64,000 nt of DNA from Cymodocea nodosa (taxonomy: Eukaryota; Streptophyta; Magnoliopsida; Alismatales; Cymodoceaceae). The stretch spans positions 1,885,501 through 1,949,500 of the forward strand of contig CM072345.1 of the NCBI GenBank assembly GCA_036874045.1. Direction: 5' to 3'. Below, in pieces: positions 34,755 through 46,645 of the stretch. Both the position numbers and the translations under genes were made by a program. The notes beneath the pieces are model-generated. The model ran no database searches, was not told the DNA's origin, and saw only the letters and a list, made by a program, of their open reading frames with translations. Each line of letters starts with the position of its first letter. The stretch's first letter is position 1.

Positions 34755-35200
34755 TTTCACATCAATACAGCTTTAATAAAGAAACAAAAGATTACCTTCA
34801 TCTAATTTGAATTTGAATTTGTCTCTACATTTCTTAGTGTTTAATATAAAACAATTGTAGCCAAAGTATTTCAAATAATTAATTTTGGGAATCTTATTAT
34901 ACTATATCTCATATAGAGTTTTATTCATAATAAGTCTTAGATGTATCCTATTTATAACATAATATGTTGTATGGATTGTTTCTACCTAGAAAAATATGGT
35001 GACTTATTTTCATTCAATATGATTCTAGTTATTTCCTGAAGTGATTTATTTTTCCTTTTTATTGTTTGATTTTGTAAAGAAGTTTTAGAAAATGAATACT
35101 TATGATATATACCTAATTCTTCACAAAAGATATCTATTTGATTATTATTAAATTTTGTATCATCATCACTTTTAAATTTTTAATCTTAACATTATGCTTA
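34755..35200 (-). pseudogene. Sirevirus-like Ty1 integrase fragment, minus strand
   Basis: The reverse complement aligns with copia A at about 49420-49800, covering the catalytic-core end, the Trp-to-TAG site (34986-34988), the HTAYVINRVHLR-like region and the GYSCF-like region. It is heavily decayed. Confidence 0.8.
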
Positions 35201-36928
35201 TTCTAAATCTTATCGTATAATACCATAAGTAATAGATCATAAATATAAGATCGTTAATTAGTTTGTAAAAGGAATGTATGGAAAAGTGAGAACTGAAAGC
35301 AGTGATGTATAGTAAAGCGCATGGGTGGAAGATCGTGGGGAATGCATGTGAAATTTATGCAAAAACATGAAAACCTTTAACACACACGTGAAACTTATTA
35401 TAGTATAATAAATTTTAACAATAAGAACACTTTATTATTTATAATACCTCATCATATATTTAGGTTTACAAATGATTCTAGTGTAGTGTTTAATGGTATT
35501 TATCATCCAAGATGGTCAAAACTGTTCGTCCATAGTGTTTGACATAAACAACGGCATGATTGCAAAGAAGCACAAGGTGTCCCTTACTGTGGGTTGACTT
35601 ACAGAAAAGTATTTACATCGCATCTGTTACACTTTGACAAGGTATTTTCAATACATTTAGTCATAGTCCAATACATGTATCTATACACAACTAACTTTTC
35701 AAAGATTGTGTGAAGTATTGGATAGGTGATAATCTCTATGGAGCAAATCTATAATAACAATTTACGAAAATTACATATATAAATTTATAAAAACAAAGAG
35801 CAAAAGTACAAAGGAAGAATAAGATTGTAAAGGTAACATAGGAAAATTTATTCCGTGGATGATAGAGAAGAAAATTAACGACCTCTTCATGGGCTTGCCT
35901 TGTTTTCTGTTGGGTTTCTTGTTTAAGGCCATTTTGTTGAAACATTTGTTTACTCTCGTGACTCTCCTTTCAAGTTGTAATTTCATAATCAAGATGCTAA
36001 ATTTAGTTTTATACTTGTAAGTTGCAAAAAAGAACATAAGCTGATTTATTAAAATAATTTTAAAGTTACATACGTGGATTTATAAAACTAACATAGATAA
36101 AATGTTTTAAGATTAACATGACATACGTTTTCTAGTCGTACAAATGCCCTCTGTAATATAATATAAGGTAAGGTAAGGCGAGGAAAATTTAGAAGCTCGA
36201 GACGATGCATGTCTTACATACGTCAATATATGGTAAAATGGAATGACAGGAGGAAAAAACTACACGTGATAAAAAAAGGGAGACGGAAAGTGGGAACGAG
36301 TCGCAGTGAACCACATGTGAAGCACTCGCACGGATGCAACCTGTGGACCTACGGCGTCCGTCCGCTTTGTATCTTTCCGCAGCGGAATCCACCACCGCTA
36401 CGGTCCCTTTCCGATTTATCGTGTTATTAACAGAGATTGAAGTTGTTAAGCTTATAATTATGGTTAAATTTCTTACTTTATGTAGAAAGAACAATCCCTT
36501 CTCTGGCTATCTCTCTCTTTCCACGAGTGCGTTTGTTTGCATCTACTTCTGCTCCACACAAGGTGCGAGCATTTTCTGCGTCATTTCCTACGGTAAATGT
36601 GAACGCGGAGTGGACGGCGGCGGCGAGAAAAAAGGTTGCAGCAGAAGAAGAAGAAGAAGACGGGTTTTCTTCTTCTTCTTCTTGGGCTATTAAATCTTGT
36701 GCACGGGGGCACCCGTGGCAAGAACGACGGTAGCACCGGCAGGGAGAGAGAGCGAAGGGGCCTTCAGCTATTCCGTCCGTCTCTTGCATTTCATGATTTC
36801 TATAATACAGCTTGTGAAGATTGATTGATTTCTATGGGCCTTATTTCATTTGCATTAATTGTGACAGTGTTAGAATCGAACACAACAGCTTTGGTTTGCT
36901 GCATCGAAGGAGCTGAGCTGCAGAATCA
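35201..36928. other. Upstream region of threonine aldolase
   Basis: The first kilobase is AT-rich and has no supported gene. From about 36280 the sequence becomes GC-richer and contains the GAA/TTC inverted repeat (36644-36684) and a TATA-like TATAATA near 36799, 130 bp before the ATG. This is the likely promoter and 5' UTR. Confidence 0.5.
36644..36684. repeat. GAA/TTC triplet inverted repeat
   Basis: Five to six GAA units are followed, after a short CGGGT loop, by six TTC units, so the two arms are perfectly complementary over about 17 bp. It sits 250-285 bp before the threonine aldolase start codon. Confidence 0.92.
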
Positions 36929-38918
36929 ATGGCGAAGCAGAGGACGGTGGACCTGCGGTCGGACACGGTGACGAGGCCGACGGAGGCGATGAGACTGGCG
37001 ATGGCGAGCGCGGAGGTGGACGACGACGTGTTGGGGCGGGACCCGACGGCAAGCCGTCTGGAAGCCGACGTGGCGAGGCTGTTAGGTAAAGAGGCTGCTC
37101 TGTTCGTGCCGTCAGGCACCATGGGTAACCTCATCTCCGTCCTCGTCCATTGCGAGACCCGGGGGAGCGAGATCATCTTGGGGGATAATTCCCACATCCA
37201 CATCTACGAGAATGGTGGAATCTCCGCAATCGGCGGCGTCCATCCCAGGACTGTCAGGAACAACCCCGACGGCACCATGGACGTGTCCCTCATCGAGGCC
37301 GCCATCCGGCACCCGGACGGCGACCTCTACTACCCGGCCACCAGACTCATCTGCCTGGAGAACACGCAAGCCAAGTAGGATTAGCACCACTCCTCCCTCC
37401 TATATATGCATGTCTTCTCTTCCGATCCTCTTCCTAATTTCTTTACGACAAAAACCCTTGCCGACGCGCAGCTGCGGCGGGAGGTGCATATCGGTGGACT
37501 ACACGGACAGAGTAGGGGAGATTGCCAAGAAGCATGGGCTGAAGCTCCACATCGACGGAGCCCGCATTTTCAACGCTTCCCTTGTGAGTCTACTTCTGAA
37601 TCCTGTCGACAAAACAAGCGCTTCATGCTCCTACGTTTATATATTGATCAAACCACGCTTGTTGCAGGCTTTGGGAGTTCCCGTTCATCGCCTTGTCCGG
37701 GCTGCCGATTCGGTCTCGGTATGCAGGACGCCTCGCCGCTACCATCGCATTTTGGCAATGTATGTGGTCGTGACGCTTTCGAAATGCTTTTTGCTTGTGA
37801 TTCCAGGTCTGTCTGTCCAAAGGGTTGGGAGCTCCGGTGGGTTCCGTCGTCGTCGGCTCCGAAGGCTTTATAATCAAGGTGCGTGCGTGCGTGCTTGTGT
37901 GTCTGTGTGCTTGGTCCTTTATAAGCAAGGGTATTTGTTTGGTTTTCAAAGGCAAGAAGGGTTCGGAAGATGCTGGGTGGGGGGATGAGGCAGATTGGCG
38001 TCCTGTGTGCTGCTGCTCAGGTTGCCCTGCGTGATAACCTCGTCAAGCTTGAGGACGATCACAGGAACGCCAAGTTGTTTGCAGGTGCGCTCCCTCTCTC
38101 TCTCTCTCTCACAGACACATATGCAGGGATTTAGATATATATATATATATATGTTGGTGGTAGTAGTAGTAGTAAACCACCCACCACACATGAATGACGA
38201 TTTCTTTCGTTCTGTAGAAGGACTGAGCCACATCAAAGGCTTGGTGGTGGATCCTTCTTCGGTGGAAACAAATATGGTCAGTCTTGTGACAAGCTAGCTA
38301 GTCATAATCTTCTCTTTTCCAAATAAATGCGGGTTCATTCATTCATTCCCCTTACTTGGGATCATGTATTTTTAGGTGTTCTTTGATTTTGAAGAGGGCT
38401 TGGGCTTCACACCAGAAATGCTCTGTGAGAGCCTGGCAGAACATGGGGTGCTTGCCATGCCAATAAGCTCAACCTGGTTAAATTAATCTCCATCTCTGAT
38501 GTATTTACTATTCTGTTGATTCATCACATATTCCGTCCGAACTTATAAGCGAAGGCTTTCATTGTTGATGACGACGAATTCAAACCTTACATTTGCTCCT
38601 CTCTCCATTCTCCCAGCATCAGGCTTGTCCTCCATCACCAGACCTCCGAAGATGATGTGCACTTTGCCCTATCTTGTTTCAAGGTACGTATACATACACG
38701 CCCTATTCCAATTCCCATGGTCTCCGGCAAAGTTGAATGAAAGCTTGACGATTCCACAGCAATCCGTTGATCGGCTTTCGACTGGCGGCGGTGTTGGTGG
38801 CCGGGAAAATGGCGGACCAACTCCGCTAGCGTCTCCGAAGGCGATGTGCAAGGACGCGACCCCTTCTCTTCGCGAGAATCTGCCCTGCTGCACTCAACTC
38901 AACGAAGCAAAGCATTGA
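36929..38918 (+). CDS. THA: L-threonine aldolase (PLP enzyme), nine exons
   Basis: Nine exons join into 399 codons with phase-consistent GT-AG introns: 36929-37374, 37472-37583, 37668-37718, 37807-37878, 37952-38084, 38218-38276, 38376-38476, 38617-38683 and 38760-38918. The protein begins VDLRSDTVTRPTEAMR and carries FVPSGTMGNL, LHIDGARIFNAS and SVCLSKGLGAPVGS, where Lys208 is the expected pyridoxal-phosphate Schiff-base lysine. Next come MLGGGMRQIGVLCAAA and FALSCFK near the end. It splits threonine or allo-threonine into glycine and acetaldehyde. Exon 1 is very GC-rich. Plant homologues are near 360 residues, so the 53-codon last exon (Gly-rich, then Cys/Pro-rich) makes a longer tail than I expect; that exon is the least certain. 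No break is seen. Confidence 0.93.
38094..38174. repeat. Intronic microsatellites (CT, AT, GTA)
   Basis: A CT run (38094-38110), an AT run (38135-38152) and a GTA/TAG run (about 38158-38174) lie in the intron between exons 5 and 6 of the threonine aldolase gene. Confidence 0.95.
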
Positions 38919-39453
38919 TGCAAGCAAAGCTTCCAATTCAGGTCTGCATGCGTCTCTGTGAATTTCACCTTCCAACTAATCTCAGAAAGTTGACGTCCAT
39001 ATTCGGCCGATGTAGTGATTCATAATCTCAGATCTTGAAGGACTGAATTATCCTCATCATCATCATCATGTCTTCTTGAACTCCTACGATAGTGTAATCA
39101 ATAATTATAGTGTTAAAAACAATTCATCGGCTACAAGCTCCTGCATTTTACATCGTTTCTAATGAAAACTAGGTAGGGCCTACTCGGGTTGGCTCAATTT
39201 GATTTCAATGTAGTTTTTTTTTTAATTATGTCGAGCTGCTCCTCGGTAGTATTTGATCTGACACGAGCAGTATTTAAGTTTGAAGTTGAGTCATACTGAC
39301 ACAACACGGTCTCTTAACAAATATCTTCGTTCTACGCAAAATTTGATACAAAGAAAATCGTTGAATTTATTATTAGTTATCATATATATTATATTTCGTT
39401 TCAGATGAGAATAAATGAGTTTGACATAGAAAGCTAGCAGTAAATGATAATTC

Positions 39454-39484
<31 letters not shown>

Positions 39485-41072
39485 ATTCAATACTTTAAAT
39501 AAGTCTTTATTGCATTATTTAGTATAGTTATTATGTGAGATAGGTAATATAATTATTCTATCAATGTTAATATAGTACAATTATAATATTATGATTATAC
39601 TAAACAATATAAATTATATGTTAAACTAATATTAATCAACAAAATAATTAATATTATTTGATATTAGCAAGCCATTGATATTAATATAATACCATTAAAT
39701 ATCATGATCATGTTAAACGATAAACACCAATCATTGAAAGATAATATAAATTAATATTATTTCAATAAGATCTGGAGGGTATTTTCGTCATCACCTCGCA
39801 GTAATTTCCTTACAAATATTGGGTAGACTCCGTGAAAATTGGCATTTCGAATCAATCTCTGAATGTTCGTAACATTTGATTTTGATGAGATTCGCAATTA
39901 AAAAAGACGATGAGAGATTTCTTCACCATTTAGATATACGATTCCGTGTAAGAAATGTTAAGGTTTTCGGTGAGATGGATCATTGTGAAGTATTGCAGTT
40001 CAAACAATCTTGTTCTTTCCAAGATGGATTTCTTAAGAACCATGGGAAACTATAGAAATATTCATTAAGAGTTGGGCATTAGTGCGCTAACTTATAAATT
40101 TTCTTTCTTGAGTTAAATGCGTTGGAGGAAGAACATGCAATCCCAACACATTTAACTCAAGTAAGAATATCTATACATTAGCATGTTAATGCAAAAGGAA
40201 ATTGTAAAAACTTTGAAAATTGACCAATTAAGGACTGCGCACGGTTCGGTTTTAATTTTAACCATGAATTAATTGAATCATATTTATTTATCGATTTTTA
40301 ACGTATTAGAATCGAACCGAATAATTTATAAGTTTGGAATCAAACCGGACCAAATCATCAAAATTATCACTTTTTGTCACGATAATTTTTTACTATTACA
40401 AAAGACTAAGATATATTGATTATCACGAAAGATATGCCTATAGTGACGATTCTAACTGGCACAAAATATAAAAATATATATTAACAAAATATTCATAAAT
40501 TTTATGAAATGAGAAGCATTACTTTAGGACTTGTATATATACTTGAAAAAATATAGAAATTTGTGTAGGTAAAAAATAATTTCAATAAATTTGAAGTGCC
40601 CAATACTAATTAAATAAATTATATTAGAAATTTTTACAATCAAAATATTTTTACAATTGAAATGTTCTTATAATCAAAATGTTTTTAATCATATTCCTTT
40701 AAAAAGAAGTTCATCCTCTTCCTTTGACAAAACATTAATTTTCCTCATTTAACAACTCAAATCTTCCTTAAATCTTCAATTTCCTAAAGTCAAAACCATC
40801 TTCATTCGATTAAGAGTGACTTCCACATACATAGATAAGGAAAAAAAAATCATAATTAGAAAAGATAATATGACAACTTTGATATGTAAGAACAACAATT
40901 TTTATTAAGAAAAAATTAATTTCTCAACAACCAACACAAGAAGACTTATTTTTTTACAAGAAGTAAATTTCATATATAAAAGCTCTATTAAAAAAAAAGG
41001 CAGCTGAAAAATAGAATACAATGCATTTATTGATTTTTATTCACCCATTTGTGCACACATTGCCTACCTCTC
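38919..41072. other. Intergenic AT-rich region
   Basis: No gene is supported. It contains the aldolase 3' UTR, an AT/GT microsatellite (39454-39484), a foldback (40076-40192), and a stretch at 40250-40345 with CGGTTCGGTTT / AATCGAACCGAA words that looks like the decayed end of another small element. Confidence 0.6.
40076..40192. repeat. 117-bp foldback (MITE-like or hairpin-RNA-like)
   Basis: Two 50-bp arms (40076-40125 and 40143-40192) are inverted repeats with about 10 mismatches around a 17-bp loop. The inner 19 bp (CTTGAGTTAAATGCGTTGG) pair with one mismatch. It could be a tiny MITE or a small-RNA precursor. No coding capacity. Confidence 0.75.
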
Positions 41073-42277
41073 TGTAGGATCATCTATATCACAAGAAGGA
41101 GGGTGAATTATGTCTTTAGTAATTAAATACTAGTGGATAAAATAATAACACAAAACACTCTTGAATGAAATTCTATTCTTTATTTAAAGATAGAATTTAC
41201 AATATCTTTTCAGCTCAATTCCCTTCTTGAAGGTTTTGATACAGTAATGTTTAATATACAATTCAAATAGAGAAATAAAGCTCTTATTCAAAATTAATTT
41301 TGAATTGTATAAAACCTGATCTTTATGCACACAGTTTCTTTCTTTCTCTTTGCTCAGCTTCTATATCTCTTCTTCTCTAGTTGTCGAATTTCCAAACTTC
41401 TTGCGTTTGCAGCTCCTTTTTTAAAATTGCTTGGAATTTTGAACTTCTTCTGATGTTGGAGAACTTTTCAGAATATGAATATTCAAACTTAACTTTTCAA
41501 TTAGGGATCCAGATTGAATATTCAGACTTAGTTTTCGAGATTGGGATCCCTTGCTGTAATGTAGCTCGTACTCTATTTGTAGTCGAACTCTGTTGTCTTT
41601 CACGTTCAGCATGTTCATCCACTTAATCCACAATCCATAATCTATAATCCACGTACTAATTTTTTCTTTAATCTAAATTACTATCTTTTTGAGTTTCCAC
41701 TTTCTCCACAATCATTTTAAATTTCCAAGATCTCCACTCGTAGATATATCAAGACTTTTATCTTCCTAGAGTTTTGTAGAATATCTTCTAAGTCTTCGAT
41801 TTAGTCGAACACTTATCCTTTAAGTCCTATAAAAACTTGAACACTTATCAGTAACTCTTCGAGTTTTTGTACTTGCAAAACACATGACTAAACAAGGAAA
41901 CTTATCTATTTGTTAGTCATTTTATAAAACTCGAATAGTTATCTATCCATGCGTCTAAAAACTTGAACAGTTATCTAACTATTCCATTTTTCATTACAGA
42001 ACGCACATGGAAAACACGTGACAACTTAAAACATTAAAAACACACGTGCAGATAACTTAACTATACGAGTTTTTAATATAAAGTATTCGACAAAAATGAA
42101 ACGTTAACTATCCGAAAGTTTAACTATTGCAAATCTAACTCTTTGGAAATCTTTAATTTATCTGATATAAAAATGAAACTTTCTGATAATCTATTAACTA
42201 GTATACTTAGAGAATATTATGTAGACTTATTTAAAAATGTTAATAAAGCATATATCATCAAAATTAAATACCTAACA
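41073..42277 (-). mobile_element. Solo Ty1 LTR of the copia A family, minus strand
   Basis: On the minus strand it starts TGTTAGGTATTTAATTTTG at 42277 and ends GATCCTACA at 41073, matching the copia A 5' LTR along its length (1205 versus 1242 bp). The flanks CTCTC and ATCTC agree at 4 of 5 positions and are probably the decayed target duplication. Confidence 0.88.
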
Positions 42278-42638
42278 ATCTCTAATCATATATGGAACAG
42301 ATGAAGCAATAATTGTAGACTTCTGAAAGCCATCTTCACCAAATATGTGTCACATATTTGCATAAGATATTATCAGAATATCACAAGATTCTTTTGATTT
42401 TATTTCTCTCCTTCCTAACTTTAGAATGACACAATGTTGACTTTAAAAGAATGAGTTTACCACCTAAAAGAGAATTCTACTAATCCAATTTTCCAATCTA
42501 TTGTTAACCCAAAGCTCTTCCTTTTATAAATAGCACCATGAAATCAACTATAATAACTTAATTAGTTGAAACTAGGATTCATAATTTAGTGACCTTTTTG
42601 TACGAATTGTTGATTTGATATCTTAAGCAAGGAAATAA
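42278..42638. other. Spacer, AT-rich
   Basis: I see no gene or element end in this stretch between the solo Ty1 LTR and the short LTR that starts at 42639. Confidence 0.5.
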
Positions 42639-42892
42639 TGTTGGAATGTGGTCGTAATGACCATCAACATATTCGTGTGTTACATAATGCATGGATGGCG
42701 AGCGCTACACATGCTCGGCCATGGAACGTAATGGATGACATCAGGGAGCCATTGGAGGGGCAGAGATGAAGGTGAGGAGGCTCCTAGCTATAAGAAGAGA
42801 GGTGGGAAGAAGATAGACATCAATAAAAAAAACCTTGAACTCACCTTCATCGGAGCTCGTCGCGTCGACGCATCGCCAGTTGCAATCCAACA
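42639..42892 (+). repeat. Short (254-bp) copia-like LTR
   Basis: It begins TGTTGGA and ends TCCAACA, a perfect 7-bp terminal inverted repeat. A TATA-like CTATAAG and an AATAAA-type signal lie inside in the proper order. It is followed at 42894-42905 by TCGTATCAGAGC, an 11/12 match to the initiator-methionine tRNA primer site of Ty1 elements. No partner 3' LTR is found in the window. Confidence 0.72.
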
Positions 42893-43586
42893 ATCGTATC
42901 AGAGCCTCAAATGTTGTGCACCACCACGTCGAACGCCTGTCGCTCGCTCACGTTCATCTCTGCTTGGATATTCCAACGAAGCTTGTTTGCACCTATACAC
43001 CGATTGTCCTCCTACGCGGAATCGCCTTCGTTGAGTACACCACGCGCTGCACCTCCCTCGACGTTGGGGAAATGTCGCTTGCCGCATATCCGCAACTCCC
43101 CGACTCATCAAATCACCACTTGCTTGGCCAGGTTGCGCCTTCGCCGCCCACACGCACGAGTCCTCCACAAATCGTGCATTGCGGCCGCTCCACCCGCTCC
43201 TCCGAAAACGTGCATCTCCGTCACCTCCGCGTGCGATGCTCGCAAGCTCCGCCACTGCACCGTGCGCTCCCCCTTTGTCGTTCGGTCCACTTCCGCGTGT
43301 GCCGCTCGCTCCTCCGTGCACGCACCTCCACCCTAAGCGCACAACCCTCTCTCCCTCCGCTCGTATGTGCGCACTCCTCCACGTCCAAGCTCGCCGCCCC
43401 ACCAGAAAGCTTCTCCTGCTCGCTATCGCACTCGACGATCACCCCCTTTCTTCGGTGGACGTCAAGTTTTTTTCTTGATATGGGTGGGTGAAAATGTTGA
43501 TTCAAATGAAATAAATGCATGTTATAAAAAGAACAAAGGGGTTTTATTTATGAAAATTAAATTTTGATATTATTATTGTTGCATGG
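42893..43586 (+). other. GC-rich interior of the short-LTR element
   Basis: After the primer site there are about 580 bp of strikingly GC-rich, CpG-rich sequence, then AT-rich sequence to 43586. Open frames exist on both strands (up to 218 codons), but they are Arg/Ser/Pro/His-rich with no domain, as expected by chance in GC-rich DNA. The element is cut at 43587 by an Athila LTR. Confidence 0.55.
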
Positions 43587-45250
43587 TGTTTAGAATAAAA
43601 AAGTATATAATATTAATAGTTAAATGATGATTAATTACATAATATTTAGTTTATCATATGAGAATTAAGCCATTATGTTATAATTACACTGTTATATGCT
43701 TTAATGAAAGAATCTGCATAATTTCAATGAATTAGCGTTAATTTAGTATATTTCTGAACTATCGGTAAGTTATCTGCTAGCTATCTGAAATGTGTCTAAA
43801 CACGTATAGTTAGAGTTGTAAGTATCTAAAATATCTTTTTATCATAAAACGACCTAAGGACACGTGTCACGTTCTAGAAACTTAACTTAAGTTATCTTTC
43901 AGAAGTTTAGGTGCTAACTGTCCAAAATGCATATAAGTTTCAGATACTTATAATTATAACTATCTAAAACATTTGAACTCATTAAGTTATTTCTTTATTG
44001 CATGTGTTTTATAGTTAAATCAACGAAGTAAGTCTGTTAAGTAACTTTAACTCCACGGATCATTTATTTTCTAACATGCCATTCTAGTAGTTGCAGAAAC
44101 AAGAAATTCGAAGGAAAACCACGATTACAGGAATTCACTCATGGAATGAAGAAGAAATCACCATCGTTGATATGAATGAAGGAAATCCAACTGATCATTT
44201 AAGAAGTAGTTACTATTGAAAGAAATATAAAAGACAGAAAAAGTGTGGGAAGAGAAGTGGAGAACCGCGCTAATTGCAGGAAGCGTCGGAAGTTCCTTGA
44301 AGCTCCACCACACCACCAAAATCACTAACCATTGGAGGTTTGTGAAGATACTTTTCGGATGTCAGGTCGATTCCAAGCCAAACATAGTGACTGACAACCA
44401 TTGTGAGGAGTGATTGCATTACAAGAAGGGAAGCTATTTTCACCAAGCACCGACTCATATCTCAGTAAATCGTAAAGCTTCTAGCCTTGATTTTGGGTTG
44501 ATGCTAGTATGCTGAAGAGGAGATCATCTTATAATTCTTGATTTGCAATTCTATAGGGAGAGGAAGCAAGATTGTAAGTGATTAAGTTTTCAGTGGTGTA
44601 ATCGCGTCGCATGTAATGACGAAAGTTTTTACTGTTGATAGAGATTTTTACATTTCACCTTTCGCTTATCTTCAAGAACATATCAAAACAAAAATACCAA
44701 AAAAAACTAATTATCTATGTTTACATTTAGTATTAAAGTGTTGTATTGTTTGCTTTGTATCGTGATTAATGTTATCATTGTTAGTATTGTGAATGTTTTA
44801 TATTTGTTTAATTCAAAAAATAGAAAATAGTTTTATTGTTTACTGAAATTGATTCGTCTCAGATATTTAAAGATTTTAATGGTTACTGTTTGAAATGTCT
44901 GAATGTTAGTATTGCTAAATGACAAATCTAATATTAACTAACATTAAAAAGCTTAATTGATGTTATTTACATTCTATGGAACCGTCTAATGGTTGGCCGA
45001 ATTCCCCTATAAATAGTAGTATTTAACTGGAAAGATAGGCTCGTGGAGTTAACTTAAGTCCACAAAGTTAGTCTGTTGAGTTAACCATAACTCTATGAAC
45101 TAAGTCCGTTGAGTTAACTGTAACTCAACGGAGTGCTTAACTGAACACATATAAACTCTAATATAAAAATAAAAATGGTACACAATTCTTACTCAATCTT
45201 TGTGGGATCGACCTGTACTTGCACACAAATACAATATATACTATGCACTT
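43587..45250 (+). repeat. Athila LTR, 5' 1.66 kb, cut by copia A
   Basis: It begins TGTTTAGAATAAAAAAG and follows the family LTR to CTATGCACTT at 45250, where copia A starts. It includes a perfect dyad (TCCGTTGAGTTA 45105-45116, TAACTCAACGGA 45121-45132). The last ~0.3 kb of the LTR is absent from the window. Confidence 0.88.
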
Positions 45251-46492
45251 TGTTAGGTATTTAATTTTGATGATATATGCTTTATTATTGTATTTAAATA
45301 TGTCTACATAATATTCTCTAAGTATATTTCTCTAAGATAAATAGTTAACAGATTATCGGAAAGTTTCATTTTTATGTTGGATAAATTAAAGATTTTTGAA
45401 GAGTTAGATTTGCAATAGTTAAACTTTCGGATAATTAACATTTCGGATAGTTAAACTTTTGGATAGTTAACGTTTCGTTTTTGTCGAATACTTTATGTTA
45501 AAAACTTGTATAGTTAAGGTTATCTACACGTGTGTTTTTAATGTTTTAAGTTGTCACATGTTTTTTTCATGTGCGTTCGATAATGTAAAATCGAATAGTT
45601 AGATAACTGTTTGAGTTTTTATACACATGGATAGATAACTGTTTGAGTTTTATAAAAGGACTAACGAATATATAAGTTTCTTTGTCTAGTCACGTGTTTT
45701 GTAGGTGCAAAAAACTTGAAGAGTTAAAAGATAAGTATTCGAGTTTTTACAAGACTTAAAAGATAAATGTTTGACTAAATCGAAGACTTAGAAGATATTC
45801 TACAAGACTCTAGGAAGATAAAATTTCGGTGAATCTATGAAGTGGAGATCGTGGAAATTCAAAATGTTAGTGGAGAAAGTGGAAATTAAAATAGAAAGTA
45901 ATTTGGATTAAAGAGAAAATTAGTATGTGGATTATGGATTATGGATTGTGGATCAAGTGGATGAATATGCTGAAGGTGAAAGACAACAAAGTTCGACTAC
46001 TAATAGAGAGTACGAGCTACATTACAACAGAGGATCCCAATCTCGAAAACCAAGTCTAAATATTCAATCCAGATCCCTAACTGAAATGTTAAGTTTGAAT
46101 ATTCATATTCTGAAAAATTCTCTAACATCAGAAGATGTTCGAAATTCCAAGCAATTTCAGAAAAGGAGCTGCAAATGTAAGAAGTCTGGAAATTCGACAA
46201 CTAGAGAAGAAGAGATACAGAAGCTGAGCAAAGACAAAGAAAAATCAGGTTTTATACAATTCGAAATTAGTTTTCAATAAGTGCTTCATTGTTATATTCG
46301 AATTGTATATCAAACATTTCTGTTTCAAAACCGTTAAGAAGGGAATTGAGTTGAAAAGATATTGTAAATTCTGTCTTGAAATAAAAGAATAGAATTTCAT
46401 TTACGAGTGGTTTGTGCTCTTGTTTTATCCACTAGTATTTAATTGCTAAAGACACAATTCACCCCCCCTCTTGTGATACAGACGATCCTACA
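45251..46492 (+). repeat. 5' LTR of copia A
   Basis: 1242 bp, starting TGTTAGGTATTTAATTTTG and ending GATCCTACA. It is rich in CGGATAGTTAA, AACTATTCG-type and ACACGTG words (45400-45720), the same vocabulary as in the Ty3 LTRs. Confidence 0.93.
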
Positions 46493-46494
46493 AC

Positions 46495-46506
46495 TGGTAT
46501 CAGAGC
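46495..46506 (+). other. Primer-binding site, initiator-Met tRNA
   Basis: TGGTATCAGAGC, two bases after the LTR, is the standard Ty1/copia primer site. Confidence 0.95.
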
Positions 46507-46645
46507 TACTGTTTTTCACTTATTTACTATGATCTGCTACAACTAGTATCAGTGCACTTAAACTGTTTAAAGCATCTGAAAAGCCTTCAATTCTCTATTT
46601 AGGAATCGATTTTTCCTATCATTTACTTCGGATCATCTGTTTAAA

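Noticed and set aside
37112..37390. Minus-strand and alternate-frame ORFs over the threonine aldolase exons and introns
   Set aside because: They are shadows of the GC-rich exon 1. The nine-exon plus-strand model explains the conserved residues and every splice phase.
42735..43520. Several overlapping open frames on both strands (up to 218 codons)
   Set aside because: They lie in a GC-rich segment where stop codons are rare. The products are Arg/Ser/Pro/His-rich with no domain, and both strands are equally open.
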